Shown in pieces: positions 29,687 to 41,520 of a DNA stretch of 64,000 nucleotides. The notes beneath the pieces are model-generated. The model saw nothing but the letters and a program-made list of their open reading frames with translations, did not search any database and had not been told where the DNA came from. Made by a program: the position numbers and the translations under genes. Within the stretch, counting starts at the first letter, position 1. The number at the start of each line of letters is the position of its first letter. Origin of the DNA: Rhabditoides inermis (taxonomy: Eukaryota; Nematoda; Chromadorea; Rhabditida; Rhabditidae); the NCBI GenBank assembly GCA_963966185.1, contig CAWZYM010000019.1, positions 493,501 to 557,500 on the forward strand, given 5' to 3'.

Positions 29687-31365
29687 TCAGGCAGCGACGG
29701 CTATGATGGCCGGTCTTCCAGCCCGCTCATTCAGCAGACCCGCGATCTCCGCGATCCTCTCCCGCAGCTCCAACTCGTCCCGCGCCGCCGCCTCCTCCGC
29801 CGCCTCCGCCGCCTGCTTCAGCTGCTCCGAGATCTCCTGCTCCGCCAGCTCCTCCTCCAACTGCTCCTCGATCTGCTCCTCCAGCTGCTGCTCCAATTCG
29901 CTCTCGATCTCGTCTTCGAGCTCCTGTTCCACGGCTGCTTCGAACACTTCCTCGGGAACAACCACCACCTGAAACGAGGGAATTAGTTTTTGATTGAATG
30001 ATTCACGTTTAAATTTCTTACCCATATCCCATCCCCACACGCTTTCTCTTTTTTGTATGTTGATTGCTTTCCGTGTCTATGAGTGTGGGAATCTGACTAT
30101 GTTTACGCTGTCTCGAGAACAGAACATATATTGTGTAATTGTGTCTTAGAGAAATCTGCTCCAGAAAATGATGATAGACGGATATTGGATATTGAAGATC
30201 CCTCACAAAAAACAGGATTTGTACATAAAAAAGCTTCATATCACATCATCGGTGTAATGTCGAGTTCTAGGGAAATGCGTAGTTGGTTTCAATGAGTCCT
30301 TTGGGGAAATGCTCGACGAACTTGCACTTCCGATGAGATAAGTGCGAGCAAAGAATGGCTAGAAAAGCGTAGGAGCTTCGGGGGCGGCGAGTGCATATCT
30401 GTTTTTGAAATGCGAGCCAGCCTTTGTGTGTGTTCTAATCCCTTTCCTTTTGTGAATGTGGCTGGTGAATGACAGTGTGTACTATGCTTATATGACAAGA
30501 GAAACGCTCTAATCTCTCAGGCAATGTGAATGTAGACAAGGAGTGGACTGTGTCCTCTCTATTCGTACGAGCACATCATACGTAGGCGAGCGACTTGAAA
30601 CTATTTACGAACAAGTAAAGTACGTGTGTACACTTCATTTCTGGATGTTTGACGCGAGAAAAGGAACTACTACTGCACTATGGTCTACATATTTTCGAGG
30701 GCGTAATACGAGCATCATGTAATGTGCATGTGTGGTCAGTCTCTTCGAAACAGCCCCTTCGAAACGCCTTCGAAACACGCTGTTTGGTCGTGTTTCGAAG
30801 GCGTTTCGATGTCAGTATCAAAGGGAGTTTCGAAGAGACTGACCGTTACTGTAATCAAGCTGGAATCCCCACCTCCGGTTCGTCGTCGTCTTCTGGCTCG
30901 TCGACGTCGTCGATGTCTTGGATGACAGGCACGACGGGCACGGCGACCGAGCGGCGGGGCCGCACCACCGACGACGGGATACGCACGATCTGGAAATGTA
31001 AATCATCATTTGTATTAATGACACCGATTAATACTGTTTCTTTTGACAACTTCTGTATGACGAAAAATACAAACAGGACAGAATAGAAGAAAAAAACGAT
31101 TACATCAATAGTTTGTATTCGAAAAGTGCGTTTTTTTCGTGGCGTGTTTTACAGATATACTTATACAGTTATACATATCCTCGGTCCTCATCCCTATTAA
31201 TATCCCCATCTACCTGTTTACGTGTGATGGCATATCCGCAAAGTGCGCTGGAAAGCCTCGAGAGACTATGCATATTATGGGTAATTGCCCCCCGGCTGGT
31301 GTGAGAATTCGACAATAACAAGAGAGGCGAAGGCTATTCGAGACATCTGATGTCCTTGTGTATCG

Positions 31366-31415
<50 letters not shown>

Positions 31416-31924
31416 TTTGAAATGCAAAAGAATCGGGGTATGCTGGCTCGATGTCTAATTCGTCTGGAAGTTGCAAGTCAGTGATAAGAAAAAAAAGGAA
31501 AGCAACGTTAGCATTTGTATGCTGAGCAGCTGAGAGAAAAGCACACGTGATACTTTTACTAGGAACTGATCAACACAAGTGCGTGCTACATGCACCCGTC
31601 AACAAAAAAGGGGAAACGCGTGGTCGTACGCATCGTACCCCTCGTACCCTTAGTACCCCTCGTACCACGTACCTCGTACTCTTCCAGTGGCGTCTCCGGC
31701 TGGTAGTACCTCTCCAGTTGGTCCTGCACGACCTCCGCCAGTGACTCTAGCTCATCGTCCGACAACTCTGAAAACGATGAGATAATATTGAAGCTTTTGA
31801 TTCATGGGTCTTTTTCGTGTTCTTCTTTTTATTTTGTTGTTATGAATGTGTTGCTGCATTTGTGCGTCATTGATGGTGCTTTTCAATTGTGCGAGCGATC
31901 CTATAAACGGAATGTTGTAAATGG

Positions 31925-31987
<63 letters not shown>

Positions 31988-34612
31988 TGTCAACTGCAGT
32001 GGCCACTCCTAAAAGTGGTGAATGTGCAGCCAGCAAAAAAAGAAACTACTTTGGTGCGGAGAAGGAAGTTGGCTTGTTTCTGCCAGAGGGATAACTGAAT
32101 CTTTTCGTCTTTTCGAGTGGCACGTTTCAATTAGCGAATCTCATCGACTAAAGGGGCGATAAGACGGCTCATGTCATTGTGTTGATGTCATATCATGATG
32201 TTATTCGGACGTCTCTCTTACCCCATTATGAAATGATTGTTTAGGCCCTCGCAATTGAGAGATTGCGATTCAAATTCGGAAGAAAAGGAATGGAGAGACA
32301 ATGGCAAATGGCCGGCTGATTGCAACCTGCCACGGAGCAATGAGACAAATTCACCCGCGCCTCTCAAAAAGCAATTTCCTGCGTCCGAAGCGCGCCTAAT
32401 TACGGCGGGAAAACGCGCGCGAATATTCGCTTTTCAAATTATTAAAGGTTTGCAAACTTGGAGCAAATGAATCACTATATATTGAAAAGCGGTATTAATA
32501 TTTTTGATGATAGACGTGGTCGACACCCACCGAGTTATTAGAAACATATACGAAGCAATATATGAGAGAATCTTTTTGTGTGAATGCAAATCTGGGGGAA
32601 ACGATTTTTTTCTAACCATAAAAACACGCAAACACAACTACAATTTCAAACTTTCAGAACAAACACCTTTAACATCCTACATTTACCGTCTGCACTTTTC
32701 GCGAACAACATTTCACAATTGTCACATAGCCGTCATTTACACCTGCATTACGGCTGTTTGGCATTCATAATTAGCAATTATAGTGAGAAGCGGAAACAAG
32801 TATAATTATGTAAATGAATCATGAATGAGTGTGGTTACCGTGTAGTTGCTCCTCGATCTGCTCTTCCTCCGTAGGCGCCTCCTGAATGATCACCTGCCGC
32901 TTCCCCCGGCGCAGCTTCTTCTCTGAATTTGCATATTTACCAGTATACATCATGACTTTGTTGAGGTTTGTGTTGAATATGCATTATGTCCATTGCATTT
33001 TTATGGGCCACATGATGGTTTAGCAGCTTCCGGAGCTAATATCCATAAAAGGCGGCTCCCTCGTGAGCAAAAGGAGAGAGCAGTGAGAGCATGCAGCTCC
33101 CATGTGTCATATCATCTGCTGTTGCCTCTAGCCTCTCTCTTTTCAATTCATCTTGTTTGGCAATGTTGCAGCGAGCTGATGAAACTTGAATAACAGAAGG
33201 CAGGGCGAGAGAGGAGTGGGTGGAGAGAAGAGAGGGGGAAGGGGGAAGGGGGAAGGGGGAAGGGAGGAGTGGGAGTGCTGTCAGATAAGGAAGCCCCATA
33301 TGGCGCACCCACTTACAAGACCTCATTTGATTACTCCGTGCACACACATACAGAAATGAAGAGAGAGGGAGGGAGAGAGGGACGCGGGTTGCGGTTGTTT
33401 TTTGCGCGTCCGTCCGGCCTGGCATGTTTGGGGCGAGCTTCGGAGGGAGGGAGGAGGAGTGATGGATCGGATAGATGAGTGCCTCGCCCGGATAGTGCTA
33501 TATAAAATGTGACACGACTCGCTGCCGCTAATACGGCGGGAGGAAATGTGCGGGAGGGGAGGATGCAATAATTGCGTCCACCCAACTACCTTTGCACTTC
33601 CCAGCTGGATGCGTGCACACTGTTAGGCGGGTTTCTGACTCGCCAGCATAGTGGGTGCAGGTGACTTTTGCTTTTCCAAAGCTTTACACGGAAATTGTGT
33701 GACACGGAAGCAGTGACACGAAAATGACCGCGGATCGAGAGGCGGCCAATGGACACGCAACACGCAGGAGAGAGAGAAAGAGAGAGAGAGAGAAAGAGAA
33801 AGAGAGGGAGAGAGATTGAACGGTTTGTATTCCTAGAAATATCATATGGGGGAGGCGGAGGAAGAGGGGGAGAAGCCAGGAAATGTTATTGCGTTATTCC
33901 GCTCCATGTGTGGGTATGCGGAATCGAGACGAAAAAGTGCAGCGGCATAGAATGCCACACAGTATTTGTGCTATTCACCCTATTCATAGCGAGTGAATCG
34001 CATTGCTTCTCTTCTCTCATCACCCCCTACAGGAAAATGAGCGCTGTGTGTGTAGTCAATCACGAAACTCCCCTCTTCTCACTACATATATTATGTATAG
34101 GCGACTCCAAAGAGCGATTGCATTCGCGATTGAAACCGACCACTTCAATCACACTCTCTCACCGCATGTCTTTTTTTTCAGCGTGACGGCATGCGAAAAT
34201 GTGATTACTGCGTAGTACTCGGCGACTCCCCAGAGAGCATTAACAAATACCACTGTACTATAGGTGATAAAGTAAACAAGTGTAAAGGGGGGCCTGGGAC
34301 TAATTACGGTCACGGTGGGAAAGGACACACGCGGGAAATGTGAGATAAAAACAGATGAGTAAACGAGACTAATTGGTGCGTATCGCCGATACAAAAACAT
34401 AGTGCGTGTTCAAATCAACGAAACAGCACTCACGCTCAGTGCTGGCTGCCGCTGCATTGGTGGAAGTCGCCTTAATCTTCTTCGCGGCAGCTTTGTCGAC
34501 CTAGGTATACTGTAGGGTGGGGGTGGGATACTGTACGTACCGCAGGCGCTGCTGCGACGAGAGTGCTGGAGATGACCGCGACAGCGAGAAGGGAGGATAG
34601 AAGACGCGCCAT
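29687..34612 (-). CDS. secreted acidic pro-protein with two furin-type sites
   Basis: Exons: 34612-34541, 34500-34434, 32922-32839, 31767-31673, 30989-30873, 29968-29687; phases agree, 238 residues. Seen: a clear signal peptide (MARLLSSLLAVAVISSTLVAAAPA), a Lys/Ala-rich pro-region, RRGKR at 51-55 and RPRRS at 116-120 (both fit R-x-K/R-R convertase sites), an acidic middle (VIQDIDDVDEPEDDDEPE), and a C-terminal 94-residue exon made of Glu/Gln-rich heptad-like sequence ending in a hydrophobic AIIAVAA. No cysteine is seen, so disulphide-linked toxin or hormone folds are unlikely. I do not recognise it. It could be a secreted structural or cuticle-associated protein, or a precursor cut into peptides. 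Introns 2 to 5 are long (0.7-1.5 kb) for this window; intron 5 contains a 111-bp palindromic element. Confidence 0.78.
30734..30844. mobile_element. 111-bp palindromic element, copy 2
   Basis: Begins GGTCAGTCTCTTCGAAACAG and ends TTTCGAAGAGACTGACC. It matches the copy at 18207-18317 in inverse orientation, with the central motif CGACCAAACAGCGTG shared. It lies in the last intron of the secreted acidic protein gene. Confidence 0.8.
31371..31411. repeat. (CT)n microsatellite
   Basis: Pure CT dinucleotide run in an intron of the secreted acidic protein gene. A (GA)n run of similar length is at 31924-31981 in the next intron upstream. Confidence 0.95.
31924..31981. repeat. (GA)n microsatellite
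   Basis: Pure GA dinucleotide run of about 58 bases in an intron of the secreted acidic protein gene. Confidence 0.95.
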
Positions 34613-35039
34613 CCTGTGCACACTGTCGGGGGCTGTGTTCTCCGCGGCACTGGAAAGCCAGCAGGGGCGGGGCGACTAGCGCTCCCTCTCGCCGCACGCG
34701 ACCGCCGCCCCGCCGCGCATCGATTGCCTCCCCAGGGCACACCGCCTGAGGGCATTCCGGAGGAGAGAGAGAGGAGGGAGAGAGAGAGGGATATCGCATG
34801 GCGAAGCAGCAGCAGCAGCGGTTTTTGATAGCCACACACCCGCGCGCGCGCGTTTTGATCGATGACAGTTGGGTGGCAGGAGAATTCGACTGTGAAATTT
34901 TCCGAAGAAGTGACCGCTACTGTGTTGTGCATGTTTTGGGGGTGGTCAGATATCTGGGATTATGGTAATGCAGGGATTGGTGTGCGATGCCTAGTCGCCA
35001 CGGACACCCGCAGGTATTAGCACTCCTGATATTGCTCGA

Positions 35040-35135
35040 GTGATTGCATTAGTATCGTGTCGCGGCGCGGATTCGAACCTACTGAATTATCCGGATTGAC
35101 CGTTTTGCTATAGCATTGAGGCGCATTAACAGGGG
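35040..35135 (-). repeat. tRNA-like sequence, degenerate
   Basis: The reverse strand has AGGTTCGAATCC (B-box) followed by CGCGCCGCGAC; the A-box side is decayed. Confidence 0.3.
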
Positions 35136-35633
35136 AATAGAGAGATTCGATGAAAGCCGGGCGCTGGTTTTCTGTGCTCTGCCCGCTTTCTCCGCCATAT
35201 AAAGTGACTAATCCGCGTTAATAAAGTATGGAAGAGAGATGCGACCGGAAATGTATTGCGCTATGTGAGCAACCAGGAAAGTAATGGAACAAGTGATAAG
35301 TGATAATTTTCATCTTCCGCATTAATCAGAACCACCCAGGCGTCTAGTCATCCAAGCTTACGTGTAACGCAATTTGGTGTGAGTGTGCCAAAGACATAAA
35401 TGTGCTGGAAATGCTACAAGCTACAACAAGCCACGGGCTCCCAAATATCTTGTTGTGGGTGGTGGGTGCTGCTGCTATTAGTAAGAAGATGCAGGAGCAG
35501 CACTGTCACTCATTCAGCCACTCACTCAGTCACCCGCTGACCAGAGACCACCGTGTGTTGTGCTGTTGGCAGCTATGCGTAAAAGTGGTAAACGACAGTT
35601 TTACAATATGCATATTCCATTAACCTTATACGG

Positions 35634-35890
35634 AGAAAGAGAGAAAGAGAGAAGAGAGAGAAAGAGAGAAAGAGAGAAAGAGAGAAAGAGAGAAAGAGAG
35701 AAAGAGAGAGAAGAGAGAAAGAGAGAAAGAGAGAAAGAGAGAAAGAGAGAAAGAGAGAAAGAGAGAAAGAGAGAAAGAGAAAAAGAGAGAAAGAGAGAAA
35801 GAGAGAAAGAGAGAAAGAGAGAAAGAGAGAAAGAGAGAAAGAGAGAAAGAGAGAGAGAGAGAGAAAGAAAGAGAGAGAGAGAGAAAGGAG
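35634..35890. repeat. (GAGAGAAA)n-type microsatellite
   Basis: About 257 bp of GAGAGAAA/GAAAGA units, pure purine on the plus strand. Translation gives meaningless RERE/LSLS-type frames in all six frames. Confidence 0.95.
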
Positions 35891-36431
35891 GATGAGAGAC
35901 TGAATAGGAGAGGGATAAGCTCGAGGTTTGCACGTTCCCAGGAAGCCCGAAGTTTGCAGCATGCATAATATGGCGCATCAACGAGTCTATGTGTTTTCTG
36001 GCCCATCCCGGATTAGTGCCATGTTGTCTGATATTGAAATCTTTCCCTCTCCCTCCTCTCCCTCCCCTCTCTCCCCTCTTTGGTTGTTAGTGCGCAGAGC
36101 CCTTGCGCTTGTTATTGTTTTCGTCGTATCATTTCTCTCACACTCTCTCTCTCTCTCTCTCTCTCTCTTTCGCCTCTCGCGCGCCTATAGTCTGATATTT
36201 TTTTTATATATGGGCACAATATGCTATGCTTTGCTGCCCCCAGACAATGGCCGCCGAATATTTACCTCTTTACGCCTATTCAGATATGCCACTTCTTTAG
36301 AGGGAGTGCGGGCGTCAGTCAAAATGAAGAGATGGGGGGAGATTAGAGATGGAGACTCCACCCCAACTTCCGGGCTCGCACTTCACTTTGCGAGCAGTTC
36401 TCTTTTTGAGGGATCCATGGATGTCCTGACA

Positions 36432-36476
36432 ATTCTCTCTCTCTCTCTCCCCCAATCTCTCTCTCCCTCTCTCCAT

Positions 36477-36511
<35 letters not shown>

Positions 36512-36512
36512 G
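36432..36512. repeat. (CT)n-rich microsatellite
   Basis: Interrupted CT/CCAT tract in intergenic DNA. Confidence 0.9.
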
Positions 36513-37199
36513 GCTAATCAGGGTAATGTGGAGAGGGGCGCATCTGCACCAAAATTGCAAAAGCCAGCCCTTTTTCGGACAAGCAGCGGTCAGTCTCGCC
36601 TGGGAGAGAGAGAAAGAGAGAGAGAGAGAGATGGAGGGTTGCCGAGGGTGTGACGCTTTATTCTGAGTTTATAGGGTCGGGGATGTTATTTTTCTCATTT
36701 GTGTGTGAGAGTGAGATGGTCAATTTGGGATTCACTTTCCACACTTCACTGACGTCCACTGAATAGGCGAATCCATCAGCCGCCGACCAAAGAGTTGCAG
36801 CCTCCACCCATGCTATGTACATAGAGGAGCACATTACATTTGCATCACCGTCGCAATGTTTTGCAGGGGAAACATTAGAGGAAAAACATAATCGGAATAT
36901 GTAGCCATCCACTGTTTCCTTTGTTCATTTCGCCCCATGATGTATGCACTTTTCTACTTCTACTACAATTTCATATTCGTTCTGCAAGAGGAAAAAAGTG
37001 AGACGCGAAAAAAAAGGAGGCGTGGGAACGAGGTGGAAATCGGAGAGCGCATCGGTGTGTGTCACGCGAATCTGAGAGGAAAAAGAGGAGCGGCGGAGAG
37101 ATACCTCTAACGGGAAGTAGCCAATGGAATGCACCACGACTCAAGACTGGGTCCGACAATGAATGGGTACGCAACCAAGTGGATTGCTCACTGGTCCGT

Positions 37200-38110
37200 C
37201 TCCTCTTCTGTCTTGCGTAGGCTCGTCACATGTATTAGAATCCAGTTTGTAATGGAACGGATAAACTAAAGTAGAGTGGAAGATATTCTTAGTATCCCAG
37301 ATGATACATACAATGTTCAAAGTTTTTGTCAAATGCATATCCACCTGCAATATCAACAATTTCGACATTTTCCACGATGTCTTCAACTTCATCTTCTTTA
37401 ACGAGCGAACGACGATATCACCAACGACATTATCACAAATAAGTTCGTTATTTATGCTCATCAAATACATACATGACGCTTTTAAAAATAATGTTTTCAA
37501 GATACTATAAATAACACACTGTATTCATTTTAAATTATTTCAGCATGTAACTCATGTACAATATCGCAACTTACTCCTGCTAAAGATAAAGTTTATTTTG
37601 ACAAACTTGGTATGCCCGTTCCAGCACCAAAGGTTTTTCAAAAATGAAATTCAGAATGTTTGTAGTATAATACGAAATATACAGGACATTGACGTGTGAT
37701 ACAACGACGGTGTTTGAAGACACCCCTGGAAGCTTATTTTTCATAGTGAGTGATCATTTTGAAGCGTTTCGAAAGTATACTTTTTTCAGTTCAACTCTGA
37801 CCGAAATTTGGTGACATCATATACGACGAAAGGTAATGGAAGTGTCATAACTATCGATCTGATCTGTGAAAACGATGGTTTCAGGAAATTTAAAGAAAAT
37901 ACAGTTACACCTTATGGATGTGAAGGATTTAGCAATTGCATTCAATTGTTTTTCTTTTGTAGTTTTTGGATCGACTATACTCAGATTGTACAACTCTTAT
38001 TCGGATGTTCAAAAGTCTATTGGTCTATATTCTTTACATGGTTTTTTTTATATAATGTAGCTACACACTCTAGACTTTTCACCCGATGATAAAAAAATTG
38101 AACATGTTTG
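37200..38110. other. AT-rich block with orphan coding-like pieces
   Basis: Base composition drops well below the flanks. On the plus strand, pieces with protein-like content occur: near 37540-37650 (a stretch with CNSCTISQL and GMPVPAPKVF) after a TTTCAG acceptor, and near 37795-37930 (SVITIDLICENDG). They cannot be joined into one open frame without guessing. This could be a decayed gene or element; no family is recognised. Confidence 0.3.
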
Positions 38111-38117
38111 TTCATCT

Positions 38118-38600
38118 AATTTGTTTCGTCAGGACCGGGCGCCTTGCCGGTATTTATCTGCGAGAGGGCTGCTCGCACTTTAGACGATCACGTCAGGAGC
38201 GTTTTCAGGGGTGTAGTCTGGTCTCGGCAACTGCACTGCAGCTCGTCCTTGTACAAGTCGGTGTATAGTTCGGTGGTGGTCTTCTCTTTATGGTTTATCA
38301 CGGTATAGCAGCATTGGTTTCATGGTAGTAGCGCGGTTTCCATTGGCCCGTAGATCCGGTCTTGTTATATAGTCCCGCCGACACTTGTCGTCGGGTGCTC
38401 TAGACGGGTCAACATGCCAACCTTCCGTCAATTTGTCGCCGCCTCGTGTCGTTTCCTCTCCCGCTTGTAGGTCGAGCGCGTACATCTGTCGAGCCTGTCT
38501 CGATATGAGACAGTACTCTAGATGGCGAATAGGATCGGGAGCTATCCAATTTTTGTGCGAGTGCAAACGAAAAGGTGGACGAAAATTTCATGGCTGAGTG
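38118..38600 (-). pseudogene. RTE-like reverse transcriptase fragment
   Basis: The reverse strand near 38118-38180 encodes VRAALSQINTGKAPGPDE, the well-known N-terminal reverse-transcriptase motif of non-LTR elements. Upstream sequence continues with TTTELYTDLYKDEL-like frames but with frame changes and stops, so the fragment is dead. Its partner at 25771-26443 covers the other end of such a protein. Confidence 0.65.
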
Positions 38601-39782
38601 ACAAATCATGAGCGTGACGTACGCCGGATACGAAAGAACTCAAAATTGTGACTTCATACTTTTATAATGTTTTCATTGCTGTGACCCAGAAGGAGAAATA
38701 CACATATGCAAATAAGCAGCGCAGAAAAATAGCAGCAGCGAACTATAACTGAAACTAAGCAGAAATCATGAAGCAACGGTTTTCAACGTGAATATATTTT
38801 TGAGTGGGCTATTGATCGTTCATCTCCATATGAAACACTGAACGTTGTTTATGTAAAATCCGTTCATCATCTCAGACGACGAGTACGCGAATAGACTGTT
38901 TCTGTTTCTCCTGAACGTTGTAATATAAATTATTAATACAATTTCTTTTGTATGCAACTGCAACCTTTCTTGATCGCATCGTCTAAAGTGAATCGGTTGA
39001 GTGGAATCTCAGCTCCACACGCAGGACGAGACGCGCGGTATCCCACGTGCTCAGTTCTCTCCCATCCGTCGATAAACGATTTGAAGATATTCTCGTTTTT
39101 CGAGAGAATCGTAACTAAACATAGTGTTTCATTTTTTTAAATAAAGTTCAGCCTCACTAGATCCTGCTTGTGTATATTTTATCAACGCCATCAGTGGAAT
39201 TAGCACATTTTCGCAAGTGTTGTTCACTTCGTTTGTTAACAACTCCAACTTGATCAGTTTTCCGACTAAATTGAGCCTCATTTTTTTGTATTGCAGAGAA
39301 GCGTGCGTGTCACGGTTGACGACATTCCTGAGTTTGTTGTATTTGCAATCAGTGTTTCGTTAGTGTGATAAAAACGAATTTCATTTCCCATCTCTGTCGA
39401 GTATTTCATTCTTTCTTCGATTGTAACGAACGTCTAAAACGAGAAACAGAAACTGTCTAATGTTAAATCAAACCTTTTTCGGAAGCTGCCGATTTATTCT
39501 GTACACGCGTACGATGGTGTCGCTCCAAATTTGTCTGTTCTGAAAAGCAAACGTGGTTGCCATTCAAACGGGCCCCTGCGACCGTTTTCGGCTTTAAAAG
39601 GGTTTTCTAATGCTTGCTTTCGTACCCCTGATTTCGACCCCTTCCTGTGACTAAAGAGCTTTAAAAATACTAGTTTTCTTGACTACTCTATGTTGGCCAC
39701 AGGAATCACAGAAACGATCCTAACATAGACGAAAGCGACTGCACAAGACTCACCGGTCCGCAGTCCAAAAAGCCTAAAAGCT

Positions 39783-40131
39783 CTAAGCGGAGGTAGGATC
39801 ATCCATGGAAAGCATCTGCTCCGCCTGTTTGATGCGACCGTCAAAGAAGTGTGTGATGTACTGCTGCCAATGAAACGACGTCAGAGCCTCCGGGTGCGGG
39901 GTGATTCTGTGAAAAGGAAAGTTTAGAAAGATACCTACTATTATGGAATCCTTGATTCGTTGACTCACGCGGCGGTCGTGTTGGTTGCTGTGGGAAAAGC
40001 GGTTTGGTTGAGGACGGCTCGCAGGTGGTGCGGGCTCCAGCGTGGTGCGGGCTAGTGATGATGTCCAGATCTTGGGAGTGGTTGGCGGGCAGACTGGCGA
40101 GGGAGAGGAGGAGGAGAAGGAGGACAGTCAT
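39783..40131 (-). CDS. possible small secreted peptide
   Basis: Proposed exons: 40131-40095, 39987-39969, 39906-39783; 59 residues. Seen: a hydrophobic start MTVLLLLLLSLA fitting a signal peptide, then a Thr/Asn-rich stretch and a well-formed C-terminal exon (TPHPEALTSFHWQQY, then THFFDGRIKQAEQML) ending at TAG. The first donor (A/GTCTGC) is weak. Without that intron the first exon stays open longer (to residue 54) but then cannot join the last exon in phase. The C-terminal exon is the best-supported part. No family is recognised. Confidence 0.4.
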
Positions 40132-40935
40132 CGTCGGGGTTCGGAGAGGCGACTGCCGACACAGCACACCTCGCGTATCCATGCCCATTATTCCCCAATC
40201 ACCGCGAATCCAGGGACAACTGCTTGTTGAATCGAGACTAACGACGCAGGATGGCTTCTTAATTTCATAGCGGCATGGAGGAACTACGATTACAGAAATT
40301 TTTCTGAATGTGAATGCAGTCGTTTGAATCTCAAGGCCGCGAGAGTTTGAACCGCTTTCGATCGCACACGGTACATTGGGTTTAGTGGGGTGAGTCTGAT
40401 TGAGTCATTGGAAGTAACTGCCAGAAAAGGCATTCCATCTATCTCAGGACAGGACGCCATGCTGATCTCGCGAATGAAACTATGAAACACGTCGAACTAG
40501 CCGAATGTTTGCCGATGTGTTTCTAAAAAGATAAAATTTCATTATTCTACAACCTCTAAAATGCAATATAATCTTTAAAAAAATAATAAGAAAGATACAA
40601 CATTCACTTGTCGTTCTTCAGCGCCACATTGCATTGTACAATACGGGGATGGGGCTACCGTACCCCCCGTCTAATTCGCCCTTTCCCAGATCGTTCTCAC
40701 TGTATAACGGGCGTCGCCTTGGTCTTTTTGCGAGAAATGAAAGCGGTTGTATGATTGGAGTGTCGATTGGAGTCAATGGAGCGTGCTCTCGCCCCTCTCC
40801 CTCCTTCCAAGACCGCGCCAGTCCCACCGTCGCGCACTCAGAGAGAGGGTACGGTAACCGCGTCTACCATATTGTGCATCTATCAGCTAATTCGACTAAT
40901 AAGAACCTAATCATTGAATCACCCGCATTTTCACA
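40132..40935. other. promoter region of the Knirps-like receptor gene
   Basis: Divergent gap between the small secreted peptide gene and the nuclear-receptor gene. No exon is seen. Confidence 0.45.
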
Positions 40936-41449
40936 ATGTCGGAGTGCGAGGAGAGTTTCAAATCACCGGTCGAAGACGGCAAAGAGATGGAAGCAACGGC
41001 CGGAAGAAGTGAAGAGGTAAGTCAATTAATCAATCAATTTGCCAGAGTCGCTTTATCCTGATAACAAAGTGCATACGTAGAAAGTGGGTATAATCATAGT
41101 CATACATTCCTTATGCCGTTGGATGTATAACTACATAAGTATTCCTTGATTATGGTCGGTTGCAGCCCGCCTCTTTCTCGTGTGCAGTGTGTGGGGAGGC
41201 GGCTCGCGGATTCCATTTCGGAGCATTCACCTGCGAGGGATGCAAGGTGAGGATGGATAGTATCATTCAATCTCTCACTTTTTATGATTACAAGGACAGT
41301 CGCTATATGATGAAACGTGTTTTGAACTTTTTCGGGCAGACCTTATATTTAGAATAGAGGAATTATGGATGAAACTGTTCGATTTGCGCTCAAACTTTCA
41401 CTCGACTCCAATCTTGATCAAATCCAATCGCATTGCCTCCCTCTCCTGT

Positions 41450-41520
<71 letters not shown>

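Larger units (their letters stand above)
34613..39782. other. 5.2-kb gene-poor region
   Basis: Contains many GA/CT microsatellites (35634-35890, 36139-36170, 36432-36512), a tRNA-like stretch (35040-35135), an AT-rich block (37200-38110) with orphan open frames, and an RTE-like fragment (38118-38600). No complete gene is seen. Confidence 0.6.

Noticed and set aside
35560..36006. Open frames of RERE/SLSL repeats
   Set aside because: Pure translation of a GA/CT microsatellite.
37141..37500. 119-codon minus-strand frame
   Set aside because: AT-rich with no splice context, recognised motif or matching neighbour; treated as chance.
39841..40188. 115-codon frame with a signal peptide read straight through
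   Set aside because: The continuous frame ends in non-conserved-looking sequence and cannot use the coding-like last exon; the spliced model was preferred, with low confidence.
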